This document shows positions 8,683-16,647 of a stretch of 55,794 nucleotides of DNA, piece by piece. The DNA is taken from assembly GCF_018375725.1 (NCBI RefSeq), contig NZ_JAHACR010000005.1, forward strand, positions 1-55,794. Direction: 5' to 3'. The DNA is from Burkholderia sp. GTDB taxonomy: Bacteria; Pseudomonadota; Gammaproteobacteria; Burkholderiales; Burkholderiaceae. Each line of letters begins with the position of its first letter. The stretch's first letter is position 1. The notes beneath the pieces are model-generated. The model ran no database searches. It worked only from the letters and a program-made list of their open reading frames with translations, and was not told where the DNA came from. The position numbers and the translations under genes are program-made.

Positions 8683-9471
8683 TCAGCGCGCCGCGTCGCC
8701 ATAGATCAGCGACACCGCGCCGTTCCCGATCGGGTGGCCGAGCAGGTTCAGCAAGCCGGCGAGATTCGCCTGCTGCTCGGGCGCGGCGTGCGCGGTGCCG
8801 CGAAACCCGGCATTGGCCGCGCCGAACGCGCCATGCCCATCGAGGAACAGCGGGCCCTGAATCGTCGTCAGGTCGAGATCCGCGCTCGCGCCCTTCGCCT
8901 GCAGCACCGCACGGTACGAACCGAGCGGCTTCACGCGCGACACGCGCGAACTCATCCCGTCGATCGTCACCGTCAGCTGGCCGAACGCATTCTTGCCGAG
9001 CAGCCGCCAGTCGCTCCAGCCGAGCCGGACATCGCCTTGCAGGTCGAGCGTATTGAACGGCGTGCCGAGCCCCGCGAGCAGCGACGCCGGCACCGCCATC
9101 GTGCCCGCGGACATCACCGCGCCGCGCCACGTCGCATCGAGCGTGACCGGCTCGGGCATCGCCTCGGTCTGCCGCATCCGCATCCGCACGCGGCCCGTCA
9201 GCAGCGGCCAGAACTGCGTGCGCCATTCGATCCGGCCCGGCAGCAGCGTTGCCGCGCTGCGTTCCACGCCCGGCGCGAGCATCAGCGTCGCCGAGCCTCG
9301 CCAGAGCGACCCTTCCGGATCGACGAGATTCACGTGGCCGTCCGTCGCGTTCGCGAATTGCGGCGCGACCCATGCGGCCGGTGCGAGCGACACGAGCGTG
9401 ATCGCGCTCGCGAGCCCGCCAGCGGCCAGCCACGGCAATGCGGCGACGAGCCGCTTCGACCATGGTTTCAT
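8683..9471 (-). CDS. gspN: Type II secretion system protein N (GspN)
   Basis: A 262-residue bitopic inner-membrane protein with a single N-terminal helix (LVAALPWLAAGGLASAITLV, about residues 8-28) and a periplasmic domain with the GspN signatures LVDPEGSLWRGSATL and WRTQFWPLLTGRVRM. GspN occurs in only some T2SS and its exact role is unclear; resemblance to GspC/AsmA-like proteins has been noted for the family. It is the last gene of the minus-strand gspG-to-N operon, 37 bp after gspM, and converges with the outer-membrane factor gene. Confidence 0.85.
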   Translation of the reverse strand: MKPWSKRLVAALPWLAAGGLASAITLVSLAPAAWVAPQFANATDGHVNLVDPEGSLWRGSATLMLAPGVERSAATLLPGRIEWRTQFWPLLTGRVRMRMRQTEAMPEPVTLDATWRGAVMSAGTMAVPASLLAGLGTPFNTLDLQGDVRLGWSDWRLLGKNAFGQLTVTIDGMSSRVSRVKPLGSYRAVLQAKGASADLDLTTIQGPLFLDGHGAFGAANAGFRGTAHAAPEQQANLAGLLNLLGHPIGNGAVSLIYGDAAR

Positions 9472-9508
9472 CGGCCCGCCCGCGGTGCGGTCTGCATCAT
9501 CGCCGGCC

Positions 9509-10012
9509 TCACTTCTGCACCGCCGGCTGCATCACGGCCGTCAGGTCGACCTGGCCGTCGTCTTTCAGCGCGCTCACGTGCGCCTCGCCGACCTGCACCT
9601 TGAACTGCTTGCGCGCATCGTCGAGCCATTGCGTCCACGCGGGAAACGACACGTTCTTCATCTGGATCTGCACGCCGCTGCCGAGCACCTGCGTCTGCGC
9701 GGCAGGCATGCCGTGATCGGACAGCGACGCCGTCAGCGCATCTTTCAGTGCGCCGCCGGTCGGCGCGACGCCTTGCGCCGCCGCGGCGAGCGAACGTGCC
9801 TCGTTCGCCTGCGCGGTCATCTGCGCGAGTTCGCTGCGCATCGACGGCAGTTCGCGCGTGATCCGTGCGCGGCCTTCCTGCGCGGGCGCCCACAGCACCG
9901 AATAGGCGATCGCGGCCGCCAGCACGGCGCCGCCCCAGCCGAGCAGGGTTTTCTCGCGCGGGGTGCGCTCGCCCCAGAATTGCTTCAGCGTTTCATTCAG
10001 TTCAGCCTTCAT
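9509..10012 (-). CDS. gspM: Type II secretion system protein M (GspM)
   Basis: A 167-residue inner-membrane assembly-platform protein that pairs with GspL. It has a short cytoplasmic tail (MKAELNETLKQFWGERTPRE), one transmembrane helix at about residues 24-45, a coiled-coil-like stretch (ELPSMRSELAQMTAQANEA) and a small periplasmic ferredoxin-like domain. The ATG at 10010-10012 overlaps the gspL stop (TGA at 10009-10011), so the two are translationally coupled. The reading frame stays open far upstream through gspL, but that extension is an out-of-frame shadow of gspL. Confidence 0.9.
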   Translation of the reverse strand: MKAELNETLKQFWGERTPREKTLLGWGGAVLAAAIAYSVLWAPAQEGRARITRELPSMRSELAQMTAQANEARSLAAAAQGVAPTGGALKDALTASLSDHGMPAAQTQVLGSGVQIQMKNVSFPAWTQWLDDARKQFKVQVGEAHVSALKDDGQVDLTAVMQPAVQK

Positions 10013-11379
10013 GACCGGCTCCGGATCGTCCATTTGCCCGTGCTGCTGTCGACTTCGCCCGTCAGCCCGTTGCGCGCGAGACGCTGCGTGAAATCCGGAT
10101 CGACCTTCACATCGGGCTTGAAGCCGACATCGAGACGCCGGTCGTGATAGTCGAGCGACGCGATGCCGTTTTGCGGCAGCGCGCCGAGCGAGCGCGACAG
10201 GCCGCTTGCGAGCGCGAGGAAATCGTTCGGCGACAGTTCGCCCGCCGCGACGCGCAGCTGGTCGAGCTGGCGCGTCATCTGCGCGGACGGATCGAGCACC
10301 GTCGTGGTCTTCGGGAACGCGGACAGCAGCGTTTCGGTGATCTGCGCGGACAGCGCATCGCGCTCGCGCGAGAGCTTCCACCACGACAGGTTCATGCCGA
10401 TCACGGCGACGCCGAGCGTGGCCGCCGCGAGCGCGACCGGCACGCGCAGGCGCTTGACGGTCGCCTGGTCGAAACGCCAGGGCTTCGCCTCGAATTCGAA
10501 CTGGCACAGGTCGAAGCGCTCGGCAAGCGCACGCCGCGCGAACGTATCGAACGGCAGGGCGGCCGCGTCCGGCATCGACGCGGCATCGCGCAACGCCGGA
10601 TCGCCGGTCCGCCCGATCGACGCCAGCCGCGGCTCCGCGCCCGGCTCGCCGAGCGCGTACAACTCGACAGGCGCACCGCCCGTCAACGCGGCGAGGGTCG
10701 CGGCGGCGCGCTGCGCGGGCGCGGCGAACCCTTCGCCCAGCGCGCCGCGCGCCACCGCCAGTTCGAGACGCGACTCGCCGAGCACGTCCGCCTGCGCGTC
10801 CGCTTCGACGAGGACCGCCTCGACCGGCACCGCGACCCCCATCACCGCGGCGACCGCGGGCTGGCGCGGCACGGCCGCCGCAGATGCACCCGCCTCGCCT
10901 TCGGCCGGCGGCGCGGAATCGGCCGCCGCCGGCGCGACCGGTGAGGGCAGGCAACGCATCGCGGGCACCGCACGCAGGTTGCGGTGCCCCGCGGCGACGA
11001 ACGCGTCGCAGATCGTGCGAAACCAGGCGCGATCGACGATTGCCAGCACACGGCGGCCGTCCGGCAGCACGGCCGGATCGAGTGCGATATGACAGGTCTG
11101 CGGGTCCTGGATCAGCTGATCCTCGACAATGTTGGGCAGCGCCTGGCGCAGCTTCGGCCCCTTGAGGGGCGGCACGGTCGCCGCCAGCAGCAGCACGTCG
11201 CGCGCGGCGACGACCAGCACCGTCGTGACCGCCCGCGGCAGGAGCGCGAGGGCGGCGCGGCCGGCGCGCTGCGTCTGGCCGGCCTTGTCGACGAGCACGA
11301 ACGGCAGCTCGGGCCATTGCCATTCCTGCAACGGCACGGCGGGCTCGCGCGGCGGCAGTAAAACAATCAATGTGCTCAA
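10009..11379 (-). CDS. gspL: Type II secretion system protein L (GspL), TTG start
   Basis: GspL anchors the ATPase GspE to the inner membrane. The 456-residue product has a large actin-like cytoplasmic domain, with an Ala-rich insertion around residues 150-175, one transmembrane helix near residues 312-335 (VPVALAAATLGVAVIGMNLS) and a periplasmic domain. The start is a TTG (11377-11379), chosen because a strong Shine-Dalgarno, GGGAGGGGAG, precedes it and because MSTLIVLLPPRE is the natural N-terminus. It is 24 bp downstream of gspK and overlaps gspM by 4 bp. Confidence 0.9.
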   Translation of the reverse strand: MSTLIVLLPPREPAVPLQEWQWPELPFVLVDKAGQTQRAGRAALALLPRAVTTVLVVAARDVLLLAATVPPLKGPKLRQALPNIVEDQLIQDPQTCHIALDPAVLPDGRRVLAIVDRAWFRTICDAFVAAGHRNLRAVPAMRCLPSPVAPAAADSAPPAEGEAGASAAAVPRQPAVAAVMGVAVPVEAVLVEADAQADVLGESRLELAVARGALGEGFAAPAQRAAATLAALTGGAPVELYALGEPGAEPRLASIGRTGDPALRDAASMPDAAALPFDTFARRALAERFDLCQFEFEAKPWRFDQATVKRLRVPVALAAATLGVAVIGMNLSWWKLSRERDALSAQITETLLSAFPKTTTVLDPSAQMTRQLDQLRVAAGELSPNDFLALASGLSRSLGALPQNGIASLDYHDRRLDVGFKPDVKVDPDFTQRLARNGLTGEVDSSTGKWTIRSRS

Positions 11380-11403
11380 GAGCTCCCCTCCCGAATGGCG
11401 TCG

Positions 11404-12504
11404 TTATAGTTGATCGCGGATGCGTACGACCCGCGTCGTGTGGGTGGTCGGATCACGATACACGAGCGAGGTGCGATCCACCTCGGCGCGGTCGTGCTGA
11501 ATCCGGCCATGCACGATGAAATAGCTCGAATTGACGTCGATCTGGCTCGAGTCGACCGTCGCGTTCGGCGCGCCCGCGCCGCGCAGCGCAAGCTGCACGT
11601 CGCCGACATTGCGGAAAAAAACCGTCTCGCGGCGCGACACCAGCGCCTGCGCCGACGCCACGCTCATCCCCGGCACAAGCGACGCGATCACCTCGGCGGG
11701 CGCCGTGTTCATGTTCACCGGCGTCGTCGTCGGCAGCACCGTGACGAACGGGCGCAGCCGTTCGACCATGTCCGGCGTCACGCCTTCGATGTCGAGCAGG
11801 CTGTCGACGCTCGTCATCAGGAGCGGGGCCGGCCCGCGCTCGCCGCCCGCCAGGCCCGGATCGTCGGTGAACGCGGCGCTGCCCTGCGTGCCGGTGCCGG
11901 CTTCCTGCACGGCCGGCGTGCTGGCCGCGCCGGGCAATGCCGCCGTCTGGAAGCGCGTCGCCGAATGCGCGATGCCGGCGCGCACCTGCATCGCGATCCG
12001 CTTCGCGAGCGCGCCGTCGTAGCCGAGCGAGGTCAGCAGCCGCTGGAACGCCTGCAGTTGCGCGGCATTGATCTGCAGCGCGCCGGGCGCGGGCGACGCG
12101 ACCAGGTTGCGGAGATTGAATTTGGCCTGCGCATCCTCGATCGAGCCGGACAGGGAGGTGTCGTCGCCGCCGCTCGGCCCGGCGATCTTGCCGAGAAACT
12201 CCGACAGCTTCGTCGTCGCGATCGGCACGGCCCAGATCCCGCCGAGATACGTGATGCCGGGCGCGGTATCGCCTTCGGAGCGCAATACCATGCGCGTCCA
12301 GTCGAGCGCGCCGCGCGCGATCCATTGCGCCTGCGCGATCACGCGCTGGTTCTCGATGCGGCGGATCTGCACTTGCTGGCGCCACAGCATGCCCGACACG
12401 AGGATCGCCGACAGCGCGACGACGAGCAGCGCGGTGATGATCGCCGCCCCGCGTTGCCGGCGCGCGGTGATGCGATGCAGGGAGCGGGGCGCGCGCATAG
12501 TCAT
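11404..12504 (-). CDS. gspK: Type II secretion minor pseudopilin GspK
   Basis: GspK caps the tip of the pseudopilus together with GspI and GspJ. The 366-residue size is far larger than other pseudopilins and typical for GspK. The prepilin leader ends RRQRG (residue 19), followed by AAIITALLVVALSA. The usual Glu at +5 is absent, as is known for GspK. The alpha domain contains a helix-hairpin-helix-like region (LLDIEGVTPDMVERLRPFV, NTAPAEVIASLVPGMS). I chose the ATG at 12502-12504 overlapping the gspJ stop (ATGA); longer open frames upstream are shadows of gspJ. Confidence 0.92.
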   Translation of the reverse strand: MTMRAPRSLHRITARRQRGAAIITALLVVALSAILVSGMLWRQQVQIRRIENQRVIAQAQWIARGALDWTRMVLRSEGDTAPGITYLGGIWAVPIATTKLSEFLGKIAGPSGGDDTSLSGSIEDAQAKFNLRNLVASPAPGALQINAAQLQAFQRLLTSLGYDGALAKRIAMQVRAGIAHSATRFQTAALPGAASTPAVQEAGTGTQGSAAFTDDPGLAGGERGPAPLLMTSVDSLLDIEGVTPDMVERLRPFVTVLPTTTPVNMNTAPAEVIASLVPGMSVASAQALVSRRETVFFRNVGDVQLALRGAGAPNATVDSSQIDVNSSYFIVHGRIQHDRAEVDRTSLVYRDPTTHTTRVVRIRDQL

Positions 12505-13295
12505 TCCCCGACGAGGAAGATGCGCGAGACCGGCACGCGCAGCGACGTCGCGCCGATGCTGACCTGCAGGCCCGTCACCGCCCGCGGCGGCGGCGCGTTG
12601 CCGAGCTGCGGCACCTTGAGCGCCTCGTTGTTCTGCGCGAGCGCCGCCTCGGCCGCCGGCATATTGGCCGTCCAGCCGACGCGCGGCACGTACAGCTGCG
12701 CGTTGATCGCGCCGACGCCGTTCATCAGCGCCACCGCATGCCAGCCTTCGATGCTGCTGTTCTTGAGCACGTCGCGCAGCCGGTTCGCCTCGTCGATCGG
12801 CGGCGACGCGAAGCGCACCACGCGGCCGCCCGCGATCCGGTAGCGGATCACCTGCAAGCGCGGCGCCAGACCCGGCGCGTCGAACTCGCGGACAATCTGC
12901 AGCGTGTTGCCGGCGATGCCGATCGCGGGCTGGCCGGCCTCGTCGTCCGTTGCCGCGCGGCGGGCATCGATGCGCATCTGGTCGAACATCTGCGCGAACA
13001 CGCGCTCGTCCTCCATCGCGGCGGCGACCTTGTCGCGACCGCGCACGATCTGGTCGAGCCCGCGCCACGACAGCACGGCGACCACCGCAAGAATCGCGAT
13101 CGCGATCATCAGCTCGATCAGCGTGAAGCCGCGTGACCTGCAGGCCGCGCCCGTGGAATACGGCGCAGCAGCCGTCCCCGGAATCCGTCCCGACGAACGT
13201 GCGCCTGACGCGCGCGGCGCAGGCGCCCCGGCGCGACGCAGGGAAGCGCCGGTCGAATGCGGCGCGGATGCGTCAGAGTGAGCGGCTGGTTTCAT
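12501..13295 (-). CDS. gspJ: Type II secretion minor pseudopilin GspJ with long leader
   Basis: GspJ is one of the three tip pseudopilins. The class III signal is clear: cleavage after Gly56 in RSRG|FTLIELMIAIAILAVV, with Glu at mature +5. The mature domain (TRP... INAQLYVPRVGW) is of normal GspJ size. The odd feature is the leader: 56 residues rich in Ala, Arg, Ser, Gly and Pro, where most prepilin leaders have about 6-20. No ATG/GTG start closer to the cleavage site is visible. The leader resembles that of GspH in this operon and contains an internal APHSTGA/APYSTGA duplication. The start overlaps gspI by 23 bp. Confidence 0.88.
   Translation of the reverse strand: MKPAAHSDASAPHSTGASLRRAGAPAPRASGARSSGRIPGTAAAPYSTGAACRSRGFTLIELMIAIAILAVVAVLSWRGLDQIVRGRDKVAAAMEDERVFAQMFDQMRIDARRAATDDEAGQPAIGIAGNTLQIVREFDAPGLAPRLQVIRYRIAGGRVVRFASPPIDEANRLRDVLKNSSIEGWHAVALMNGVGAINAQLYVPRVGWTANMPAAEAALAQNNEALKVPQLGNAPPPRAVTGLQVSIGATSLRVPVSRIFLVGE
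13128..13193 (-). repeat. Leader-coding repeat copy 2 (in gspJ)
   Basis: Codes for GspJ residues 35-56 and resembles 14142-14207 in gspH. A further partial copy (APHSTGA, GspJ residues 11-17, about 13245-13265) precedes it inside the same leader, so the unit seems to have duplicated within gspJ as well. Confidence 0.6.
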
Positions 13296-13707
13296 TCGGG
13301 ATCACCGTCACCATCTGCGCAAGTGAGCCGGGATTTCCCGGCGCGCTCACCGAAATCTCGACACGCCGGAACACCGGGTTCGGCGTGGTGCTGACGCGCT
13401 GCGTACAGACGAGCTGCACGTTGCCCTGCGAACAGTCGAAGCTTTGCTCGCCGAGCGGCGGCCACGCGTGCGCGAGGCGCAGCTGGGCAAGCGCATTGTC
13501 GGCGCTCCAGCCGGCCAGCAGCCGGCGATGCAGGTCGGATGTGCCGTTCGCCATCGAGCCGACCGCACGGATCGATGCCGCGAGCGCCACGGCGATGATC
13601 GCCAGGGCGACCAGCACCTCGATCATCGTGAAACCGCGCGGGACACGGCCTCGGGCCGGGCGCCGCGCGGCGAAAAGCGGGAAGGGCGGCCGCCGGCGCA
13701 TCGTCAT
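13273..13707 (-). CDS. gspI: Type II secretion minor pseudopilin GspI
   Basis: GspI nucleates the tip complex of the pseudopilus. The 144-residue product has a basic 25-residue leader (MTMRRRPPFPLFAARR...PRG) cleaved before FTMIEVLVALAIIAVALAAS, with Glu at +5. The C-terminal domain holds two Cys residues (FDCSQGNVQLVC) that may form a disulfide. I chose the ATG at 13705-13707, which overlaps the gspH stop (13704-13706, ATGA). A second Met two codons downstream is possible. Confidence 0.9.
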   Translation of the reverse strand: MTMRRRPPFPLFAARRPARGRVPRGFTMIEVLVALAIIAVALAASIRAVGSMANGTSDLHRRLLAGWSADNALAQLRLAHAWPPLGEQSFDCSQGNVQLVCTQRVSTTPNPVFRRVEISVSAPGNPGSLAQMVTVIPNETSRSL

Positions 13708-14306
13708 TGCACCTGATAGCGGCCGTTGCCGGTGCCGACGATCGTCGTGCTGCCGGCCGGCGAATGCAGCGTCACGCGCACCGGCGTGTCGATGCTCTCG
13801 GTGCCGAACACGACGCGGCTGGCGTGCAGGTCGGAACCCGGATAGTCGATGTCGGCACCGGTGACGCCGCCGTCCCAGTCGCGCGGACGCAGCAGATCGT
13901 CGCGCAGTGTGCGCCAGCCGTCGGCGGTGCTCACATCGAACCGGAAGCCGTGTGCGGTCGGCTGCCACGCGATCGGGCGGGCGCGCACCTGAGCCTCGTC
14001 GCCCGCGGTCTCGAACAGCAGCGCGAGCCGCTGCGCCTCTTCACGCAGGTCGGTGCGCGGATTGCGCGTCAGCGACAGCGACGCGAGCGACACCAGCAGG
14101 CCCGCGATCACCAGCACGACCAGCATCTCGAGCAGCGTGAAGCCGCGCGCCCCGCCGGCCGCGCCTTTCGGATACGGCGCGGCGGACCTGCCCGGAGCAC
14201 GCGCCGAACGCGGCGCGCCGGGGGCGCGCCCGGAAGGCTGCGCTTCCGGACGGCGGGACGCCGCGAAGCGCTCCCCGAAGCGAAAGGTCATACGGATGGC
14301 GGGCAT
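13704..14306 (-). CDS. gspH: Type II secretion minor pseudopilin GspH with long leader
   Basis: GspH is a minor pseudopilin linking the tip to the GspG shaft. The cleavage motif is GGARG|FTLLEMLVVLVIAG with Gly55 and Glu at mature +5. The mature domain (about 145 residues, with ARPIAWQPTAHGFRFDV) is GspH-like. The 55-residue leader is unusually long and Arg/Pro/Ala/Gly-rich. Its last 22 residues align without gaps to the GspJ leader (shared PG..AAPY..GAA...RG). An internal ATG at residue 6 would shorten it only slightly. The gene starts 39 bp after gspG and overlaps gspI by 4 bp. Confidence 0.88.
   Translation of the reverse strand: MPAIRMTFRFGERFAASRRPEAQPSGRAPGAPRSARAPGRSAAPYPKGAAGGARGFTLLEMLVVLVIAGLLVSLASLSLTRNPRTDLREEAQRLALLFETAGDEAQVRARPIAWQPTAHGFRFDVSTADGWRTLRDDLLRPRDWDGGVTGADIDYPGSDLHASRVVFGTESIDTPVRVTLHSPAGSTTIVGTGNGRYQVQ
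14142..14207 (-). repeat. Leader-coding repeat copy 1 (in gspH)
   Basis: This 66-bp stretch codes for GspH residues 34-55. It is similar, gap-free, to 13128-13193 in gspJ. At protein level 12 of 22 leader residues are identical (17 of 27 if the first five mature residues are counted). The nucleotide similarity is visible around the GGATACGGCGC / GGAATACGGCGC segments on the plus strand. Confidence 0.6.
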
Positions 14307-14345
14307 GATCGGAACGGGCGTCGCGCCTGGGAGATCAGCGTCCGG

Positions 14346-14798
14346 TTACTGCCACGAACCGATATCGGTATCGTTGCCTTCGCCGCCTTCCTTGCCGTCG
14401 GCGCCGTAGCTGAACACGTCGATTTCGCCGTGCACGCCCGGGTTCAGATACTTGTAGGCGTTGCCCCACGGGTCGTTCGGCAGACGCTCGAGATAGCCGC
14501 CTTCCTTCCAGTTGTTCGGGATCGGATCGGTGGCCGGCTTCTGGATCAGCGCGTTCAGGCCCTGTTCCTGCGACGGATAGCGGCCGTTGTCGAGACGGTA
14601 CAGCTTGAGCGCCTGCATGACCGTGCCGATGTCCTGCTTCGCGGCGATGCGGCGCGCTTCGTCCGGCCGGCTCATGATCTTCGGCACGATCAGCGCCGCG
14701 AGAATGCCGAGGATCGCGATCACCACCATGATCTCGATCAGCGTGAAACCGCGCTGACGGCGGCCGGCCTCGGTGCGGCGAGTGATCCACGTTTGCAT
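14346..14798 (-). CDS. gspG: Type II secretion major pseudopilin GspG
   Basis: The main subunit of the pseudopilus piston. The 150-residue precursor has a 17-residue basic leader (MQTWITRRTEAGRRQRG) before FTLIEIMVVIAILGILAAL, with Glu at +5. The mature protein has the standard GspG fold landmarks LKLYRLDNGRYPSQEQGL and DPWGNAYKYLNPG, and the C-terminal calcium-binding loop region (SYGADGKEGGEGNDTDIGSW). It is the first gene of the minus-strand G-H-I-J-K-L-M-N operon, divergent from gspC with 180 bp between them. Confidence 0.96.
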   Translation of the reverse strand: MQTWITRRTEAGRRQRGFTLIEIMVVIAILGILAALIVPKIMSRPDEARRIAAKQDIGTVMQALKLYRLDNGRYPSQEQGLNALIQKPATDPIPNNWKEGGYLERLPNDPWGNAYKYLNPGVHGEIDVFSYGADGKEGGEGNDTDIGSWQ

Positions 14799-14978
14799 GA
14801 CTGACTACCTCTTTCCAAAAAAATGTCGTCGATTGAGCGAGCGCCCGCCACGATCGAAGGCCGTCCCCGCGGGACGGCGCCCCCGATTGCTCCGGGCGCG
14901 GAGCACGCATTGTAAGGGGCGGCCCGACAAGGGCTTTCACTCAACGCAAATTTCACACACATCCGTACAATAACGCGC
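14799..14978. promoter_or_regulatory. Divergent gspG / gspC promoter region
   Basis: A 180-bp spacer between the gspG operon (leftward) and gspC (rightward). A GC-rich hairpin, GCCGTCCC-CGC-GGGACGGC, lies at 14860-14878. On the gspC side TACAAT (about 14965-14970) resembles a -10 box, but it is very close to the ATG at 14979, so it would give an almost leaderless transcript. I cannot assign the promoters firmly. Confidence 0.4.
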
Positions 14979-15389
14979 ATGAACGCGCTCTCGATCCGGA
15001 TCCTCTCCCTCGCACTCTTCGCTGCGTTGTGCGCGACGGCCACGTACTGGGTCGTCACGCTGTCGGCCCGCGAAGCGCCGCTGCCCGCCGCCGTCGCGCG
15101 GCCCCCGATCCGCACCGAGGACGCCGCGGCGCTGTTCGGCGGCAAGCTCGACCGCAATGCCGTGCAGGACATCCACCTGTTCGGCATCCTGGCGCTGCAG
15201 CGCGGCGCCGCCGCGATCGTCGGCGTCGGCGGCGAGCCGCCGCGCGCGGTGTCGCTCGGGGCCGAGGTCTCGCCCGGCGCGACGCTCGCCGAAGTCCGCG
15301 ACCGCTCGATCATCGTCGACCGCAACGGCGCCCACGCCGAAATCTTCCTGCCCGTGAACACGCCGTCTCCGGCGATCTACGTCCGCTGA
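14979..15389 (+). CDS. gspC: Short type II secretion protein GspC, divergent from the rest of the cluster
   Basis: GspC links the inner-membrane platform to the secretin. This copy has only 136 residues: one N-terminal helix (LSLALFAALCATATYWVVTL) and a homology-region (HR) domain (DIHLFGILALQRGAAAIVGV ... VRDRSIIVDRNGAHAEIFLP). The usual C-terminal PDZ or coiled-coil domain that many GspC proteins carry is absent, and the frame stops cleanly at 15389. It is the only gsp gene on the plus strand, lying between gspG and gspF, an arrangement I recall from other Burkholderia. The HR domain and context make the call firm. Confidence 0.85.
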   Translation: MNALSIRILSLALFAALCATATYWVVTLSAREAPLPAAVARPPIRTEDAAALFGGKLDRNAVQDIHLFGILALQRGAAAIVGVGGEPPRAVSLGAEVSPGATLAEVRDRSIIVDRNGAHAEIFLPVNTPSPAIYVR

Positions 15390-15425
15390 GCCCGCGTTTC
15401 GCGACGCCCCCGCGCGGGCCGCGGG

Positions 15426-16643
15426 TCACTGCACCATGTTGTTCAGCTCGATGATCGGCAGCATCACGGCCAGCACGATCACGAGCACGATGCCCCCCAT
15501 CGCGAGGATCAGAAGCGGCTCGAGCAGGCTCGTCAGGAACATCGTGCGGCGCTCCAGCTCGCGTGCCTCGCCGTCCGCCGCACGATCGAGCATCGTCGTC
15601 ACATCGCCGGTCGCCTCGCCCGACCGGATCAGATGCACGAGCACCGGCGGAAACGTCTTCACATTGTTCAGTGCGCGCGACAGCGCGGAGCCTTCGCGCA
15701 CGCGCACGATCGCGTCGTCGATGTTCGCGCGCATCGCGCGGTTCGACAGCGTTTCGCCGGCCGCCTGCAGCGCGCGCAGGATCGGCACGCCCGCCGCGCT
15801 GAGGATGCCGAGCGTGCTCGCGAAACGCACCGTGTTGTAGCCGCGCACCAGCTTGCCGGCCAGCGGCGCGGTGAGCAGCCAGCGGTCGAACGCGAGGCGC
15901 GGCCCGTCGCGCGACAGCGTCGCGCGCACCAGATAGACGACGACCGCCGCCGCGATCAGGATCGCCCACCACCAGTGCCGCACGAAAGCCGACAGCGCCA
16001 TCATCACGAGCGTCAGCACCGGCAGCTGCTGCTTGGTGCTCGCGAACACGTTGACGACCTGCGGCACCACGTAGCTCAACAGGAACGTGACGATGCCGAA
16101 GGCGATCAGGGTGACGATCGCCGGATAGGTGAAGGCGAGCAGGATCTTCTGCTTCAGCGCATTGCGCTGCTCGATGTAGTCGGCGAGCCGCGACAGCACG
16201 ATGCCGAGCTTGCCGGTGTGCTCGCCCGCCGACACCAGCGCACGGTAGATGTCCGGAAAATCGCGCGGATGCTGGGCGAGCGCGTTCGCGAGCGAATGGC
16301 CGCCGAGCACCTCCGCGCGGATCTCCGCCATCAGTTCGCGGATGTAGTCGCGCTCGGCCTGTTCGGTCAGCACGCCGAGCGCTTCGTCGAGCGGCAATCC
16401 GGCGATCAGCAGGCTCGCGAGCTGGCGCGTGAGGATCGCCTGTTCGCGCTGCGACAGCCTGCGGCCGATCGCGAGACGCTGCGTCCGCGCGCCGCGGCTC
16501 GCGCTCGCGGCCGGCTCGACGACGAGCGGCGTCAGCCCCTGCGTGCGCAGCTGGCCGCGCGCGGCCCGCGCGCTGTCGGCTTCGACCACGCCTTTTTGCG
16601 CACGGCCCGCGGTATCGATCGCTTCGAAACGGAATGCCGGCAT
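15426..16643 (-). CDS. gspF: Type II secretion inner-membrane platform protein GspF
   Basis: A 405-residue polytopic protein at the centre of the assembly platform, homologous to PilC. It starts with the conserved MPAFRFEAIDTAGRAQKGVVEAD and has two cytoplasmic four-helix domains containing the paired motifs PLDEALGVLTEQ and ILRALQAAGETLSNR. Three transmembrane helices lie at about 170-192, 220-242 and 375-397 (LLILAMGGIVLVIVLAVMLP). It is 4 bp downstream of gspE on the same strand; the D-E-F order forms a separate transcript unit from gspG-N. Confidence 0.96.
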   Translation of the reverse strand: MPAFRFEAIDTAGRAQKGVVEADSARAARGQLRTQGLTPLVVEPAASASRGARTQRLAIGRRLSQREQAILTRQLASLLIAGLPLDEALGVLTEQAERDYIRELMAEIRAEVLGGHSLANALAQHPRDFPDIYRALVSAGEHTGKLGIVLSRLADYIEQRNALKQKILLAFTYPAIVTLIAFGIVTFLLSYVVPQVVNVFASTKQQLPVLTLVMMALSAFVRHWWWAILIAAAVVVYLVRATLSRDGPRLAFDRWLLTAPLAGKLVRGYNTVRFASTLGILSAAGVPILRALQAAGETLSNRAMRANIDDAIVRVREGSALSRALNNVKTFPPVLVHLIRSGEATGDVTTMLDRAADGEARELERRTMFLTSLLEPLLILAMGGIVLVIVLAVMLPIIELNNMVQ

Positions 16644-16647
16644 CGCG

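Noticed and set aside
7049..9463. 804-codon minus-strand frame over the outer-membrane factor and gspN
   Set aside because: Out-of-frame or antisense to two well-supported proteins, no recognisable domain.
15390..15425. GCCCGCG...CGCGGGC hairpin between gspC and gspF
   Set aside because: Possible stem in very GC-rich sequence without a T-run; too likely by chance.
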